Positions 49,732 through 59,549 of a stretch of 64,000 nt of DNA are shown here, in pieces (position 1 is the stretch's first letter; every line of letters starts with the position of its first letter). The translations under genes were made by a program, and so were the position numbers. The stretch covers positions 248,001-312,000 of the forward strand of contig JAHBWZ010000005.1 in NCBI GenBank assembly GCA_019636755.1. Reading direction: 5' to 3'. This DNA is from Phycisphaeraceae bacterium. Its GTDB lineage: Bacteria > Planctomycetota > Phycisphaerae > Phycisphaerales > SM1A02. The notes beneath the pieces were generated by a model that did no database searches, was not told the DNA's origin, and worked only from the letters and a program-made list of their open reading frames with translations.

Positions 49732-51005
49732 CCCGCCGCCTCGCCCGCGGCGGCGCGCGGCGGCACCGGTACGGCCGGGGGAAGCTGCGCGTCCGGAATG
49801 CCGCGCTTCTCCAGGAGGACCGGCGCGGGCGGCAGTGACGAGAGGATCTGCGCGATGCGGTCGGCGGCGCATCCGTCGCCGTACGGATTGACCAGCCCGT
49901 CCAGCGATGTACGGAACGCCGGATCCAGCGCGCGCCGGAGCGCCGCGCCGATCGCCGCACGATCCGCCGGCGCATCGATCACGTTGGCCGCGCGTTCGCG
50001 ACCCTGCTGCCGGCGCCCGACGCAGACCGCGGGCAGGCGCAGCGTGGGCGACTCCATGACGACGCTGCTGGAGTTCCCGGCCATCGCGTCTGCCATGCCC
50101 AGCAGCGACCAGTAGTGATCCGGCGGCAGATTGACGACGATCGCCCGGTGCACCGGATCGACCGCGACGAAGCGGTCGATCGCGTCGCGGATCGCGCGGT
50201 TGGACTCATCCGCGTTGGGATGGCAGAGGACCACCGTCGCACCTTTCCGCGCGACCACGTCGAGCGCCGCGAGAAACGGACGGGCCTCGGCGGCCGGATC
50301 CTCGTCGATGGTGACCGGGTGGACGGCGCCCACGATGAGCGGCGACGCGAGGCGGATGCCGATCCTCGCCTCGAGCGACGCGCGGTCGACGCGCCGCAGG
50401 GACGCCACGCGGTCGAGCGACCCGGCGCCGACGCGGTGGACGCGCCACGGCGCCTCGCCCATCGCCAGGAGCCGGCGGCGCGCGGCATCGGTCGTGACCA
50501 GGTGAACGTGCGCGAGCGCGGTGAGCGCGGTGCGCACCTGCTGATCGATGGCCCCTTCGCTCAGTTCGCCGCCCTCGATGTGGACGACGGGAATGCGCAG
50601 CGGGAGCGCGGTGACGGCGGGCGCCAGCATCTCCGAGCGGTCGGCGATCACCAGCAGCAGGTCGGGCCGTCGGCGCGCCAGGAGATCGGCGAAGCGCAGC
50701 GTCGCCAGTCCGAGGGTGACGGCGACGGCGCTGGCGCTGTCGCCGTCGAGCAGGCAGTCGATGGTCTCGACCTCGCCGCGGAAGCCGGAGTCCCGGATGA
50801 CCTCCAGGGTCCGGCCGAACGTCGGTGCCAGGTGAGCGCCGGTCACGTACAGCTCGATGCGGAGCCCCGGCTCACGGGCAAGGCGTTCGAGCATGACCTC
50901 CAGGTGCGCCCAGTCGGCGCGGGACGACGTGACGACACCGACGCGCCGCGGCTCGGCGCGGGTCGGCGCGGCGCCGGGGGCGTCCGATCGGGAGGCGCTG
51001 CCCAT
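49674..51005 (-). CDS. NeuC-like UDP-N-acetylglucosamine 2-epimerase
   Basis: 443 aa. GT-B-type epimerase fold: VGVVTSSRADWAHLEVMLERL (~22), VTGAHLAPTFG, LLLVIADRSEMLAPA (~115), VVHIEGGELSEGAIDQQVR (~139), VGAVHPVTIDED and AMAGNSSSVVMESPTLRLP (~310), as in hydrolysing NeuC/NnaA enzymes that make ManNAc for sialic or legionaminic acids. The usual ~380 residues are followed by a ~45-residue Ala/Arg/Ser tail that overlaps the SGNH gene in antisense and may be functionally free. ATG 51005 has TACCAT 7 nt upstream and no Shine-Dalgarno. No neuB or neuA is in the window. Confidence 0.9.
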   Translation of the reverse strand: MGSASRSDAPGAAPTRAEPRRVGVVTSSRADWAHLEVMLERLAREPGLRIELYVTGAHLAPTFGRTLEVIRDSGFRGEVETIDCLLDGDSASAVAVTLGLATLRFADLLARRRPDLLLVIADRSEMLAPAVTALPLRIPVVHIEGGELSEGAIDQQVRTALTALAHVHLVTTDAARRRLLAMGEAPWRVHRVGAGSLDRVASLRRVDRASLEARIGIRLASPLIVGAVHPVTIDEDPAAEARPFLAALDVVARKGATVVLCHPNADESNRAIRDAIDRFVAVDPVHRAIVVNLPPDHYWSLLGMADAMAGNSSSVVMESPTLRLPAVCVGRRQQGRERAANVIDAPADRAAIGAALRRALDPAFRTSLDGLVNPYGDGCAADRIAQILSSLPPAPVLLEKRGIPDAQLPPAVPVPPRAAAGEAAGHGSRDHAASSASRSSNPT

Positions 51006-51012
51006 GGCGGCG

Positions 51013-51018
51013 ATGGTA
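51013..51018 (-). promoter_or_regulatory. -10-like TACCAT, 7 nt upstream of the epimerase start
   Basis: Minus-strand reading TACCAT-CGCCGCC-ATG, back to back with the leaderless candidate of the methyltransferase. Confidence 0.55.
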
Positions 51019-51081
51019 TCGACGCGGCGCCGGGAGGTGCAGGCGATCGCCAGCGGCGCGGCGCCGCCGGGCGCCGCCTGC

Positions 51082-51087
51082 TACGCT
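51082..51087 (+). promoter_or_regulatory. -10-like TACGCT, 7 nt upstream of the methyltransferase start
   Basis: TACGCT-CGCCGCG-ATG, no Shine-Dalgarno. Both genes flanking this 89-bp gap have the same arrangement. Confidence 0.55.
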
Positions 51088-51094
51088 CGCCGCG

Positions 51095-51826
51095 ATGTTC
51101 GACCGCTGGGCCCGGTGGTATGACGCGATCTACCGCGCGCGCGGCAAGGACTTCGATGCCGAGGCCCGCGCGGTCACGGCGCTCTGCCGCCGCCATGGCC
51201 GGCGCGACTCCCTCGTGCCCGGGGCCGCGGCCCGGCCGCGGCTCCTGGACGTGGCGTGCGGAACGGGCGCGCATCTGCGGGTGTTCGCGGAGGTGTTCGC
51301 GGTGGAGGGACTGGACCGCTGCGCCGCCATGCTGGATGTCGCCCGCGCGGCGGTTCCCGGCGCCCCGCTGCACCACGCGGACATGCGGTCGTTCGCGCTC
51401 GGCACGCGGTTCGACGCGATCACCTGCCTTTTCGGATCGGTCGGATATCTGCCGGAGGAGGAGGATCTCAGCGCCTTCCTGGACGCGGCGGTCGGCCACC
51501 TGCACCGCGGCGCGGTCCTCGTCATCGAGTCCCCGCCCGCGCTGGAGAGACTCGCGCCGGCGACGCGGCAGTCGATGACGATCGAGGTCGACGGTGTGCG
51601 GATCCATCGGGACGCCGATGCCGCGTTCGACGGGCAGGTGCTCCGCATCACGTTCCGGTACGTCATCGGCGCGCCGCCGGACGGGACGCGGTTCGAGGAG
51701 GTGCACGCGATCCGCATCCGTTCCGATGCCGCGCTCCGCGCCGCGGTCCGGCATGCCGGGCTGCGCGTATGCCGGCTGGAGGTGGCGTCGAACGGCACCT
51801 CGCGGCTCGTCGCCCGGCTGGCGTGA
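51095..51826 (+). CDS. Class I SAM-dependent methyltransferase
   Basis: 243 aa. SAM-binding motif I LLDVACGTGAHL (~50), then AEVFAVEGLDRCAAMLDVARAA (motif II) and TRFDAITCLFGSVGYLPEEE. The pattern is closest to small-molecule N-methyltransferases acting on sugars or polyketides (TylM1/DesVI type) and FkbM-unlike. The neighbouring NeuC-like epimerase would fit an amino-sugar substrate, but that is inference. Followed by a 204-bp gap. Confidence 0.9.
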   Translation: MFDRWARWYDAIYRARGKDFDAEARAVTALCRRHGRRDSLVPGAAARPRLLDVACGTGAHLRVFAEVFAVEGLDRCAAMLDVARAAVPGAPLHHADMRSFALGTRFDAITCLFGSVGYLPEEEDLSAFLDAAVGHLHRGAVLVIESPPALERLAPATRQSMTIEVDGVRIHRDADAAFDGQVLRITFRYVIGAPPDGTRFEEVHAIRIRSDAALRAAVRHAGLRVCRLEVASNGTSRLVARLA

Positions 51827-52030
51827 CGCGAGCGCCGGCGCGGCGGCGCGCCCGCGCCCCGCATCGCGGCACCCGGCGATCGGCGGTGACCGTCCACGCG
51901 CCGCTCTCGCGCCGGCCCAGCGCCGTCCCTCGTGCCGGCCATGCCCCGGAGGCCCCGGACGATGCGGCGGACCCCGGCCCCGGCGCGACCGTGGTTGCTC
52001 TCGACCCGTCGCCGGCATGATGATGGGCCG

Positions 52031-54991
52031 ATGCAGCGGGTCGGATCGGAGTCAGCAGCGGGCCGAGGCAGGATCGCGCCGTCGTCGGAGGACGCCCGGC
52101 GGCGCGGGGGCGCTGTCGCCGGCGACGCGCGCATGGAGGTCGGCGGCGTCTACCGCGGGCTCGTCTTCCTCGCGATCTTCGGCAGCGGCGCCGCCGCGCT
52201 GGCGCTCCAGATCGCGTGGCAGCGGGCCCTCGCCCAGCTCGTCGGCGCCGAGGCGAGGTCGATCAGCCTGGTCGTGGCGATCTTCCTCCTGGGACTGGCC
52301 GCCGGGTATCGCGGCTTCGGCAACCGGACGGCGAGGATCGCCGGGCGCCGCTCGCTCTTCCGGCTTGCCGGCGCGGCCGAGATCGGCATCGCGTTCTGGG
52401 GGCTCCTCTTCCCGTGGCTCCTCGAGGGGGCGCGGGCGCTGCTCCTGCAACTCCCCGACCTGCTTCTCTCCGACGCGCTGATCACGGGGCTGCTCGTCGG
52501 ACCCCCGACGTTCCTGATGGGCGCCACGATCCCGGTGCTGACCGCGGCGCTGCCCGACCGGGCGGACCAGGTCGCCGATGCGCACGCGCGGATCTACGGG
52601 GTCAACACGGTCGGCGCGTGTGCCGGCGCGCTGCTGGGCGGCCTCTGGCTTGTGCATGCACTCGGCATCTCGGGCACGATCCGGCTGGCGGCGCTCGTGG
52701 ACTGCCTGGTCGGCATCCTGCTTCTCCTGGCGCCCGTGCACGGGCCGGCGCAGCCGGCCGATGAACCGCCGGTTCCGGACCATCCGTTCGGGACGCGCCC
52801 GCTCATGGCGATGGTGTTCATCTCCGGGGCGCTCTCCATCGCCTTCGAGATGATCGCCTTCCGCCTGACCGCGCTCGCGATCGGCGGCGCGTACATGGTC
52901 TTCCCGATGGTGCTGGGCATCGTCGTCCTCGGGCTGGGGGCCGGCAGCCTCTCGCTGCGGCGCTGGCCCGCCGAGGCGCGCACGCCCGCGCGGGCGCCGG
53001 TGGTGCTCGGCGCGCTCCTGCTCGTCGTGGTGGTGACGGCGCCGCACTGGCCGTGGTGGATCAGTCACATCCGCGTGAGCCTGGTGACCATCCCCAGCAA
53101 TGAAGCGGTCATGCTCGCGCTCCTGCACGTCTTCTTCGGCGTGATGCTGCTGCCGGCGGTGTTCATCATGGGACGGCTCCTGCCCGCGGGATACGCGCTG
53201 CTGCGGAAGTCGCGACTCGACTACGGCGTGGTCTGCGGCCGGCTGTACTTCCTCAACACGATCGGCACGCTCGTCGGCGCGGTCGGCCTGGGGTACCTCG
53301 CCCTGCACCTTTTCCCGATCGAGTGGATCCTGCGGCTGCTCACCGCGACCGCAGCGCTGACCGGCGCGTGGTTCGCCTGGCGACTGCGCTGGCGGCCGAT
53401 GCTGGCGGCGGCGGGGGCGATACTCCTGGCCGTCCTCCTGGTCCCCGGATGGAGCCCGGGCTTCCGGGCGCTGGGCATCTACCGCGTCCGCGCGGCGTCG
53501 GAGCCGCACTTCCGATCGCCGGTGCAGCCGCCGCTGGAGGGCGTCACGGTGTCGTTCGTCGTCGATGATCCGAACGCGACGGTCGCGGTCGTCCGCGACG
53601 AGGTCCCGGCGGCGGACGGCGTCCGCTCGTGGCGCGGCGGATCGGTGACCGTCAACGGCAAGTCCGAGGGGCACACGATCCACGACTACTCCAACATGGT
53701 CCTGAGCGGGATCGTGCCGTACCTCCACGCGCCGACCCGCCCGGACGGCCTCTCGGCGCTCGTCATCGGCCTGGGAACGGGGCTGACGACCGCGGCGCTG
53801 GCCGACGCGGCGGAGGTCCGTGCGGTGACGACGATCGAGATCACCCCCGCGGTCATCGCCGCCGCGCGTCAGCTTTCGGATGTCGCGCCGACGCGCTTCG
53901 AACGGGAGGGATCCGGGATCATCGTGCAGGATGCATTCCGCTTCCTCGCCCGCACGCGCGAGACGTTCGACATCATCGTCTCGGAGCCGAGCAACCCGTG
54001 GGTGACGGGAAACGACACGCTCTTCACGCCGGAGTTCTACGCGCGGGTCAGCCGGGCGCTGGCGGACGACGGCGTGCTCTGGCAGTGGATCCAGCTCTAC
54101 GAGACGGACGCGGATGTCATTGCGGCGATCGTCCGGAACGTCACCGAGGCATTCGCGCACGTCCGACTCTTCATGATCGGCAGCGCGGACGTGGGCATCC
54201 TGGCGTCGGCGCGGCCGATCGAGCGGACCGCCACGGGCCGGCGCCTGGCGGAGCCGCCGATGGCCGCGCTGCTGCGCCCCCTCGCCATCGAGGCGCCGGG
54301 ACACATCATGCTGCTGGAAGTGATGGACGAGGCGGCGCTCGCCGCGGTCGCGATCGGGTCGCCGCAGACCCCGCACACGCTCGACACGCCGTGGCTCTCC
54401 CGGGCGGCCAGCCGCGCGCGGTTCCTGGGCACCACGGCCGCGCTCGACGCGCTGATTCCGGCCGAGATCGCCCGGCATCTCCCCGCCGATCCGGCGCGGG
54501 CGGCGAACGCGGGCGGACCGCTGCGCCGCGGGGACCTGGACCCCGAGTGCGACCCGCGCCGGCGCGGACACGGCGCCGGCCTGCTCTGCACGCTTGTGTC
54601 ACGGCTTCATGACCGGTTCGGGCGGATCGAGGCCGAGCCCCGTGTCGAGCGCGCGGTCGGGATGCTGGACGCGTATGCCGACCTGCGCGGCGCCGGGCTG
54701 ATCGACGCCCGGCCGGACCTGCTCCGCGCGATCGAGCGGGCGATCATCGCGGACGAGGCGGCGGCGCCGATCGATCGGCGCGACGCGGCGGAATCGCTCG
54801 TCCGCGAGTGGGCCCGGGAGCGCGCCCCGGCGCAGGCGCGCGAGGCGATCGATCGGCTGCGGCAGGCCCGCGCGATGACCGAGGGTGAGGCGGCCCGGCT
54901 CCGCGCGCAGGTCGTGCAGATCGCCGCGCTGCAGGAAGCGTGGTTCGCGGCCTGGCACCGGCTCGGCGCCGGTCGCGCCCCGTCGGGATGA
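52031..54991 (+). CDS. Membrane-embedded spermidine-synthase-like protein (fused transporter/SpeE type)
   Basis: 986 aa. The N-terminal ~480 residues hold about 12 membrane helices in an MFS-like layout ([54 protein letters not shown]). Next comes a SpeE-like SAM domain (~500-760): [52 protein letters not shown] and SNPWVTG. The last ~190 residues are helical. In this family the true product is often not spermidine; the fold can bind SAM derivatives. ATG 52133 (MEVGGVYRG) is an equally good start. It ends 11 nt before the ABC ATPase start and probably shares its transcript. Confidence 0.85.
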   Translation: MQRVGSESAAGRGRIAPSSEDARRRGGAVAGDARMEVGGVYRGLVFLAIFGSGAAALALQIAWQRALAQLVGAEARSISLVVAIFLLGLAAGYRGFGNRTARIAGRRSLFRLAGAAEIGIAFWGLLFPWLLEGARALLLQLPDLLLSDALITGLLVGPPTFLMGATIPVLTAALPDRADQVADAHARIYGVNTVGACAGALLGGLWLVHALGISGTIRLAALVDCLVGILLLLAPVHGPAQPADEPPVPDHPFGTRPLMAMVFISGALSIAFEMIAFRLTALAIGGAYMVFPMVLGIVVLGLGAGSLSLRRWPAEARTPARAPVVLGALLLVVVVTAPHWPWWISHIRVSLVTIPSNEAVMLALLHVFFGVMLLPAVFIMGRLLPAGYALLRKSRLDYGVVCGRLYFLNTIGTLVGAVGLGYLALHLFPIEWILRLLTATAALTGAWFAWRLRWRPMLAAAGAILLAVLLVPGWSPGFRALGIYRVRAASEPHFRSPVQPPLEGVTVSFVVDDPNATVAVVRDEVPAADGVRSWRGGSVTVNGKSEGHTIHDYSNMVLSGIVPYLHAPTRPDGLSALVIGLGTGLTTAALADAAEVRAVTTIEITPAVIAAARQLSDVAPTRFEREGSGIIVQDAFRFLARTRETFDIIVSEPSNPWVTGNDTLFTPEFYARVSRALADDGVLWQWIQLYETDADVIAAIVRNVTEAFAHVRLFMIGSADVGILASARPIERTATGRRLAEPPMAALLRPLAIEAPGHIMLLEVMDEAALAAVAIGSPQTPHTLDTPWLSRAASRARFLGTTAALDALIPAEIARHLPADPARAANAGGPLRRGDLDPECDPRRRGHGAGLLCTLVSRLHDRFGRIEAEPRVERAVGMLDAYADLRGAGLIDARPDLLRAIERAIIADEAAAPIDRRDAAESLVREWARERAPAQAREAIDRLRQARAMTEGEAARLRAQVVQIAALQEAWFAAWHRLGAGRAPSG

Positions 54992-55002
54992 AGGAGCACC
55001 GC

Positions 55003-55770
55003 ATGGCGCATGCATCCGATCCGGCGGCACCGCAGCCGCGATCCACGGCGGGACACGACGCGCTGCCCCGGCCGATCTTCGTCGTGCGCGGCGTCACGCG
55101 CGTCTACCGGATGGGCGAGGTGGACGTCCATGCCCTGCGCGGCATCGACCTCGACCTGTTCGAGGGCGAGTTCGTCGTCCTGCTCGGGCCGTCCGGCAGC
55201 GGCAAGAGCACGCTGCTCAACGTGCTCGGCGGGCTCGATCAGCCGACCGACGGACACATCGCCTTCGGCGGACTGGACCTGTCGCGGGCGGGGGAGGCCC
55301 GGCGGACGCGGTACCGGCGCGAGTCCGTGGGATTCGTGTTCCAGTTCTACAACCTGATCCCGTCACTGACCGCACTGGAGAACGTGGCGCTGGTGACGGA
55401 CATCGCCCGGGACCCGATGCCCGCGGCCGAGGCCCTCGAACTCGTCGGTCTCGGTCCGCGCCGCGATCACTTCCCCGCCCAGCTCTCGGGCGGCGAACAG
55501 CAGCGCGTGGCGATCGCCCGCGCGGTGGCGAAGCGCCCCGGCGTCCTGCTCTGCGATGAGCCCACCGGTGCACTCGACGTGGAGACGGGATCGCTCGTGC
55601 TGGAGGTCATCGACCGCGTGAATCGCGAGATCGGAACGACGACGGTGGTCATCACGCACAACGCGGTGATCGCGCGCATGGCGCACCGGGTCATCGCGCT
55701 GCGGGACGGCCGCATCGAGTCCGACGCCCGGAACGAGGTCCGGGCGCATCCATCGGAGCTCCGCTGGTGA
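55003..55770 (+). CDS. ABC transporter ATP-binding protein (MacB/LolD class)
   Basis: 255 aa. Walker [21 protein letters not shown] (~59), Q-loop [18 protein letters not shown] (~104), signature [18 protein letters not shown] (~154), Walker [14 protein letters not shown] (~175) and the switch His TTVVITHN (~205). ATG 55003 is chosen because AAGGAG lies 6 nt upstream; ATG 54988 overlaps the previous stop and lacks such a site. It couples by GTGA overlap to the permease gene. Confidence 0.95.
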   Translation: MAHASDPAAPQPRSTAGHDALPRPIFVVRGVTRVYRMGEVDVHALRGIDLDLFEGEFVVLLGPSGSGKSTLLNVLGGLDQPTDGHIAFGGLDLSRAGEARRTRYRRESVGFVFQFYNLIPSLTALENVALVTDIARDPMPAAEALELVGLGPRRDHFPAQLSGGEQQRVAIARAVAKRPGVLLCDEPTGALDVETGSLVLEVIDRVNREIGTTTVVITHNAVIARMAHRVIALRDGRIESDARNEVRAHPSELRW

Positions 55771-58142
55771 AGGCGATCGACCGGAAGGTGCTCAGGGACC
55801 TGTCGCTCATGCGCTCGGCGGCCGTGTCGATCGGGCTCGTCCTCGCGTGCGGCATCGCCACGTTCGTGATGTCGACCTCGACGCTCGATTCGCTGCGGCG
55901 GGCGCTCACGGACTACGCGCGGACGGGCCGGCTGGGGCACATCTTCGCGCCGCTCGTGCGTGCGCCGTCGGGCCTCGTGGAGCGCATCGAGACCCTGCCG
56001 GGAGTCGCCGCGGCGGAAGCGCGGATCACGGCGGAGATCCTGCTGCTGCTGCCGGACTTCGAGGAGCCCGCGTCGGCGCGGGCGATCTCGCTGCCCGGCA
56101 TCGATGGGCCGGTCCTCAATCGCATCCATCTCCGCGCCGGGAGAATGCCCGATCCGCTGCGAAGCGGCGAGATCCTGATCGGCGAGTCGTTCGCCGCCGC
56201 GCACGGACTGCGCCCCGGCGACCGCCTGGAGGCGATCCTCTCCGGCCGCCTGCAGACTCTCGAAATCACGGGGATCGCGCTCTCCGCCGAGTTCATCTAC
56301 GAGATCCGCGAGGGTGACCTGCTGCCCGACCCGCGGCGCTTCACGGTGCTCTGGATCGGGGAGGCGGATCTCGCGGCGGCGGGCGACCTGGACGGCGCAT
56401 TCAACAGCGTCGTGCTGCTGCTCGAACCGTCGGCCACGGCCCGGGCGGTCATGGATGCCGTCGACGGTCTGCTTGAGCCGTACGGCGGCGCGGGTGCGGG
56501 CGACCGCGATGACCAGATGTCGTGGCGGGCGGTGACGGGGGAACTGGATCAGCTGCGCGCGATGGCGATCATCGCACCGATCCTGTTCCTGGCCGTTGCC
56601 GCGTTCCTCTTCAACATGACGATCTCCCGCCTGGTCGACCGGCAGCGCGAGATCATCGGGCTGCTCAAGGCGTTCGGGTACTCCGGCGGCGCGATCGCAC
56701 GACACTTCCTGCGACTTGCGTTCGTGATTGCGGCGCTCGGAGCGATCGTCGGGATTGCCGTCGGCGCGTGGCTTGGTCGGGCGCTGACGGCGACGTACGC
56801 ATCCTGGTTCCGGTTTCCCGTCTTCGACTACGTCCTCCGACCCGGCATCATCATCACCGCGACGGCGATCAGCGCCGGTTGCGCCCTGCTGGGGACGCTC
56901 TTCGCGGTGCGCCGCGCCGTCCGGCTGGAGCCTGCCGCCGCGATGCGCCCGCCGACGCCGCCGCAGTACCACCGCGGCGTGATGGAGTGGTCCGGGGCGA
57001 TCCGGTACGTGCCGGCCTCCCTCCGCATGGTCCTGCGCCAGTGTGCACGCCGCCCGGTCCGGACGACGCTGACGCTTCTCGGACTGTCGTTCGGCGTCGC
57101 GATCATGGTGCTCGGAACCTACAGCGCGGACGTGATCGACGAACTGATGGACCTGCAGTTCGGACGCGTGCAGCGGCAGGATCTCACCGTCCTCTTCACG
57201 GAGTCGCGCGAGGGCCGCTGCGTCCATGAGTGTCTCGGCATCGAGGGCGTGCTCGCCGCGCAGTCGTTCCGCGCCGTCCCGGTTCGACTCCGCGCGGGAC
57301 ACCGGTCCCGGCGGGTCGCGCTCCTGGGCATGGACGCCACGCGTCCCGGCGGGGAGGCACTCGTCGCGCTGCGGGACGAGGCGGGCGGACAGGTCGTCGT
57401 CCCGTCGGACGGCCTCCTGCTCTCCACCGCGCTGGCGGACCTGCTGGCGGTCCGCGCCGGCGACATGATCGAAGTCGAGGTCCTCGCGGAGGAGCGCCGC
57501 CGGTTCGAGATGCCCGTGGCCGCGACCGTCGCCGATCTGAGCGGGCTCGGCGCGTGGATCTCCGGGGATCCGCTCCGGGTGGCGCTCCGGGAGCAGGATC
57601 GCGTCTCGGGCGTGCATCTCGGCGTCGATCGCTCGATGGAAGCGGAGGTGCTGCGCGACCTGCGCGAGCTCCCGGCGGTGCGCGCGGTTCTCGTGAAGCG
57701 CGCGGCGCTGGCGGGCTTCGAGGAGACGATCGCACGCAGCATTCTCCGGATGCGCATCGCGAACACGGTCTTCGCCATGATCATCGCCGTGGGCGTGGTG
57801 CTCAGCAGCATGCGGATCGCGCTCCAGGAGCGGGGCCGGGACCTCGCCACCCTGCGCGTGCTTGGCTTCACGCGGGGCGAGGTGACCGGGCTGCTGCTGG
57901 CGGAGCTGCTCCTGCTGCTGGTCCTGGCGATTCCGCTCGGCCTGGTCATCGGGCACTGGTTCGCCGCCCTCGCGACGGCCTTCATGCAGACGGAGACGCA
58001 GCGATTCCCCCTCGTGATCCGGCCGGCGACGGACGCCCTGGCCGTACTCGTGCTTGCCGGCGGCGCCGCGCTCGCCGCCGCGACCGTCCACTTCCGGATC
58101 GCCCGGCTGGATCTTGCCGCTACGCTTCGCACCGCGGAGTGA
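55767..58142 (+). CDS. FtsX-type ABC transporter permease
   Basis: 791 aa. Two FtsX units, each with a large extracytoplasmic loop: helices at ~15-35 ([20 protein letters not shown]), then ~268-380 ([60 protein letters not shown]), a mid helix at ~435 and a C-terminal cluster at ~665-790. [20 protein letters not shown] and [19 protein letters not shown] are the coupling-helix signatures. Together with the ATPase and the adaptor it makes a MacAB/DevBCA-like exporter. GTG 55767 overlaps the previous stop. Confidence 0.94.
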   Translation: MKAIDRKVLRDLSLMRSAAVSIGLVLACGIATFVMSTSTLDSLRRALTDYARTGRLGHIFAPLVRAPSGLVERIETLPGVAAAEARITAEILLLLPDFEEPASARAISLPGIDGPVLNRIHLRAGRMPDPLRSGEILIGESFAAAHGLRPGDRLEAILSGRLQTLEITGIALSAEFIYEIREGDLLPDPRRFTVLWIGEADLAAAGDLDGAFNSVVLLLEPSATARAVMDAVDGLLEPYGGAGAGDRDDQMSWRAVTGELDQLRAMAIIAPILFLAVAAFLFNMTISRLVDRQREIIGLLKAFGYSGGAIARHFLRLAFVIAALGAIVGIAVGAWLGRALTATYASWFRFPVFDYVLRPGIIITATAISAGCALLGTLFAVRRAVRLEPAAAMRPPTPPQYHRGVMEWSGAIRYVPASLRMVLRQCARRPVRTTLTLLGLSFGVAIMVLGTYSADVIDELMDLQFGRVQRQDLTVLFTESREGRCVHECLGIEGVLAAQSFRAVPVRLRAGHRSRRVALLGMDATRPGGEALVALRDEAGGQVVVPSDGLLLSTALADLLAVRAGDMIEVEVLAEERRRFEMPVAATVADLSGLGAWISGDPLRVALREQDRVSGVHLGVDRSMEAEVLRDLRELPAVRAVLVKRAALAGFEETIARSILRMRIANTVFAMIIAVGVVLSSMRIALQERGRDLATLRVLGFTRGEVTGLLLAELLLLLVLAIPLGLVIGHWFAALATAFMQTETQRFPLVIRPATDALAVLVLAGGAALAAATVHFRIARLDLAATLRTAE

Positions 58143-58155
58143 GTGAATCCCCACC

Positions 58156-59358
58156 ATGCGACCCGTCTACTTCTGGTGTGCCCTCATCCTGATCGCGGCC
58201 GCCGCCGTGGCGATCGCGGCCTGGCCGGTCCGGCTCGAAGTCGAAACCGCCCCCGTCGTCCGCGGGCCGATCGCGTGGACGGTCAACGAGGACGGCGTTA
58301 CGCGGATCCGGGAGCGGTACATCGTGTCGGCGCCGCTGGCGGGCCAGGTGCAGCGCGTCCGCCTGCGCGCCGGCGACGCCGTGCACGCCGGCGTGACGCC
58401 GCTCGCGGTGATCGCGCCGGGTGATCCCGGACTGCTGGACGCGCGGGCCCGCGCGGAGGCCGAGGCACGCGTCCGCCGCGCGGAGGCGGCGCAGCGGCAG
58501 GCGGTGCCGCACGCGGAGCGGGCGCGGGCTGAAGCGGACCACGCGGAGAACGAACTGGCGCGCGTGCGCGCCCTCTTCGAGCGCGGGGCGGCGAACCAGT
58601 CGGAACTGGACGCGGCGGTCCTGCTCGCCCGGACGACGGCGGAATCGCTGCAGTCCGCACGGTTCGGGCAGGACATCGCGCGGTTCGAACTGGAACTCGC
58701 CCGCGCCGCGCTGCTCCGGACGCGCGAGGGCGCGCCGGCGGACGATGCCTGGCTGGAGATCATCTCGCCCGTCACCGGGGTCGTGCTCCGCGTCATGCAG
58801 GAGAGCGCGGCCGTCGTCCAGCCGGGGGCACCACTCGTCGAGATCGGCGATCCGGCGGACCTGGAGGTCGTGGTCGATGTCCGTTCCATCGATGCGGTGC
58901 GCATCCGGCCAGGTGCCGCGATCCTCGTGGAGCGGTGGGGCGGGGACGCGCCGCTGGAGGCACGGGTCCGCCTGGTCGAGCCGCAGGCGTTCACGCGGAT
59001 CTCCGCCCTGGGTGTGGAGGAGCAGCGGGTGCGTGTCATCGGAGACTTCACCCGGGGGCCGTCGGCGCACGAGGCGCTGGGCGATGCGTTCCGGATCGAG
59101 GCGAAGATCGTCATCGATTCGCACGACGACGTGCCGCTCGTCCCCGCCGCGGCACTCTTCCGCGACGGCGGACAGTGGGCGGTCTACGTGGTCGAGGGCG
59201 GGCGCGCGGCGCAGCGGATCGTCCGCATCGGCCTTCGAGGCGGCGCCCATGCCGAGGTCATCGAGGGCCTCCAGGCGGGAGACCGTGTCGTCCTCTATCC
59301 CGGCGATCGACTGGTCGAGGGCGCGCGTGTCCGCCCCGCGGACGGACCGCCCCGCTGA
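58156..59358 (+). CDS. HlyD/RND-type periplasmic adaptor protein
   Basis: 400 aa. N-terminal membrane anchor (VYFWCALILIAAAAVAIAAW), then a lipoyl-like half (IVSAPLAGQVQRVRLRAGDAV, ~57), a coiled-coil hairpin (~95-190, Ala/Arg/Glu-rich), the second lipoyl half (EIISPVTGVVLRVMQESAAV, ~197) and a beta-barrel and MPD part with GVEEQRVRVIGDF and GQWAVYVVEGGRA. It links the ABC exporter to an outer-membrane duct; no TolC gene follows within the window. It starts 13 nt after the permease stop. Confidence 0.94.
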   Translation: MRPVYFWCALILIAAAAVAIAAWPVRLEVETAPVVRGPIAWTVNEDGVTRIRERYIVSAPLAGQVQRVRLRAGDAVHAGVTPLAVIAPGDPGLLDARARAEAEARVRRAEAAQRQAVPHAERARAEADHAENELARVRALFERGAANQSELDAAVLLARTTAESLQSARFGQDIARFELELARAALLRTREGAPADDAWLEIISPVTGVVLRVMQESAAVVQPGAPLVEIGDPADLEVVVDVRSIDAVRIRPGAAILVERWGGDAPLEARVRLVEPQAFTRISALGVEEQRVRVIGDFTRGPSAHEALGDAFRIEAKIVIDSHDDVPLVPAAALFRDGGQWAVYVVEGGRAAQRIVRIGLRGGAHAEVIEGLQAGDRVVLYPGDRLVEGARVRPADGPPR

Positions 59359-59384
59359 CCCCGGCGCGTTCGGCAGGGGACGCA

Positions 59385-59429
59385 GGACGGCCGCCTGCGG
59401 TCCCGGGGCCGCGGTCCGGCGGCCCGTCC
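59385..59429 (+). terminator. Hairpin after the exporter operon
   Basis: GGACGGCCGCC and GGCGGCCCGTCC can pair with one bulge and a large loop, ~26 nt after the adaptor stop. No T-run. Confidence 0.4.
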
Positions 59430-59549
59430 TCAGGGCACTGCTGGCGTCCGCCGCGACCGCCGGTATGCTGGCGGACGCAGTCGGCACCCCCGGGGCATGT
59501 GCTCGGTGCGCTGCGGACGGGCGAGACACCGGGGCGGGAGTGACGGGCC

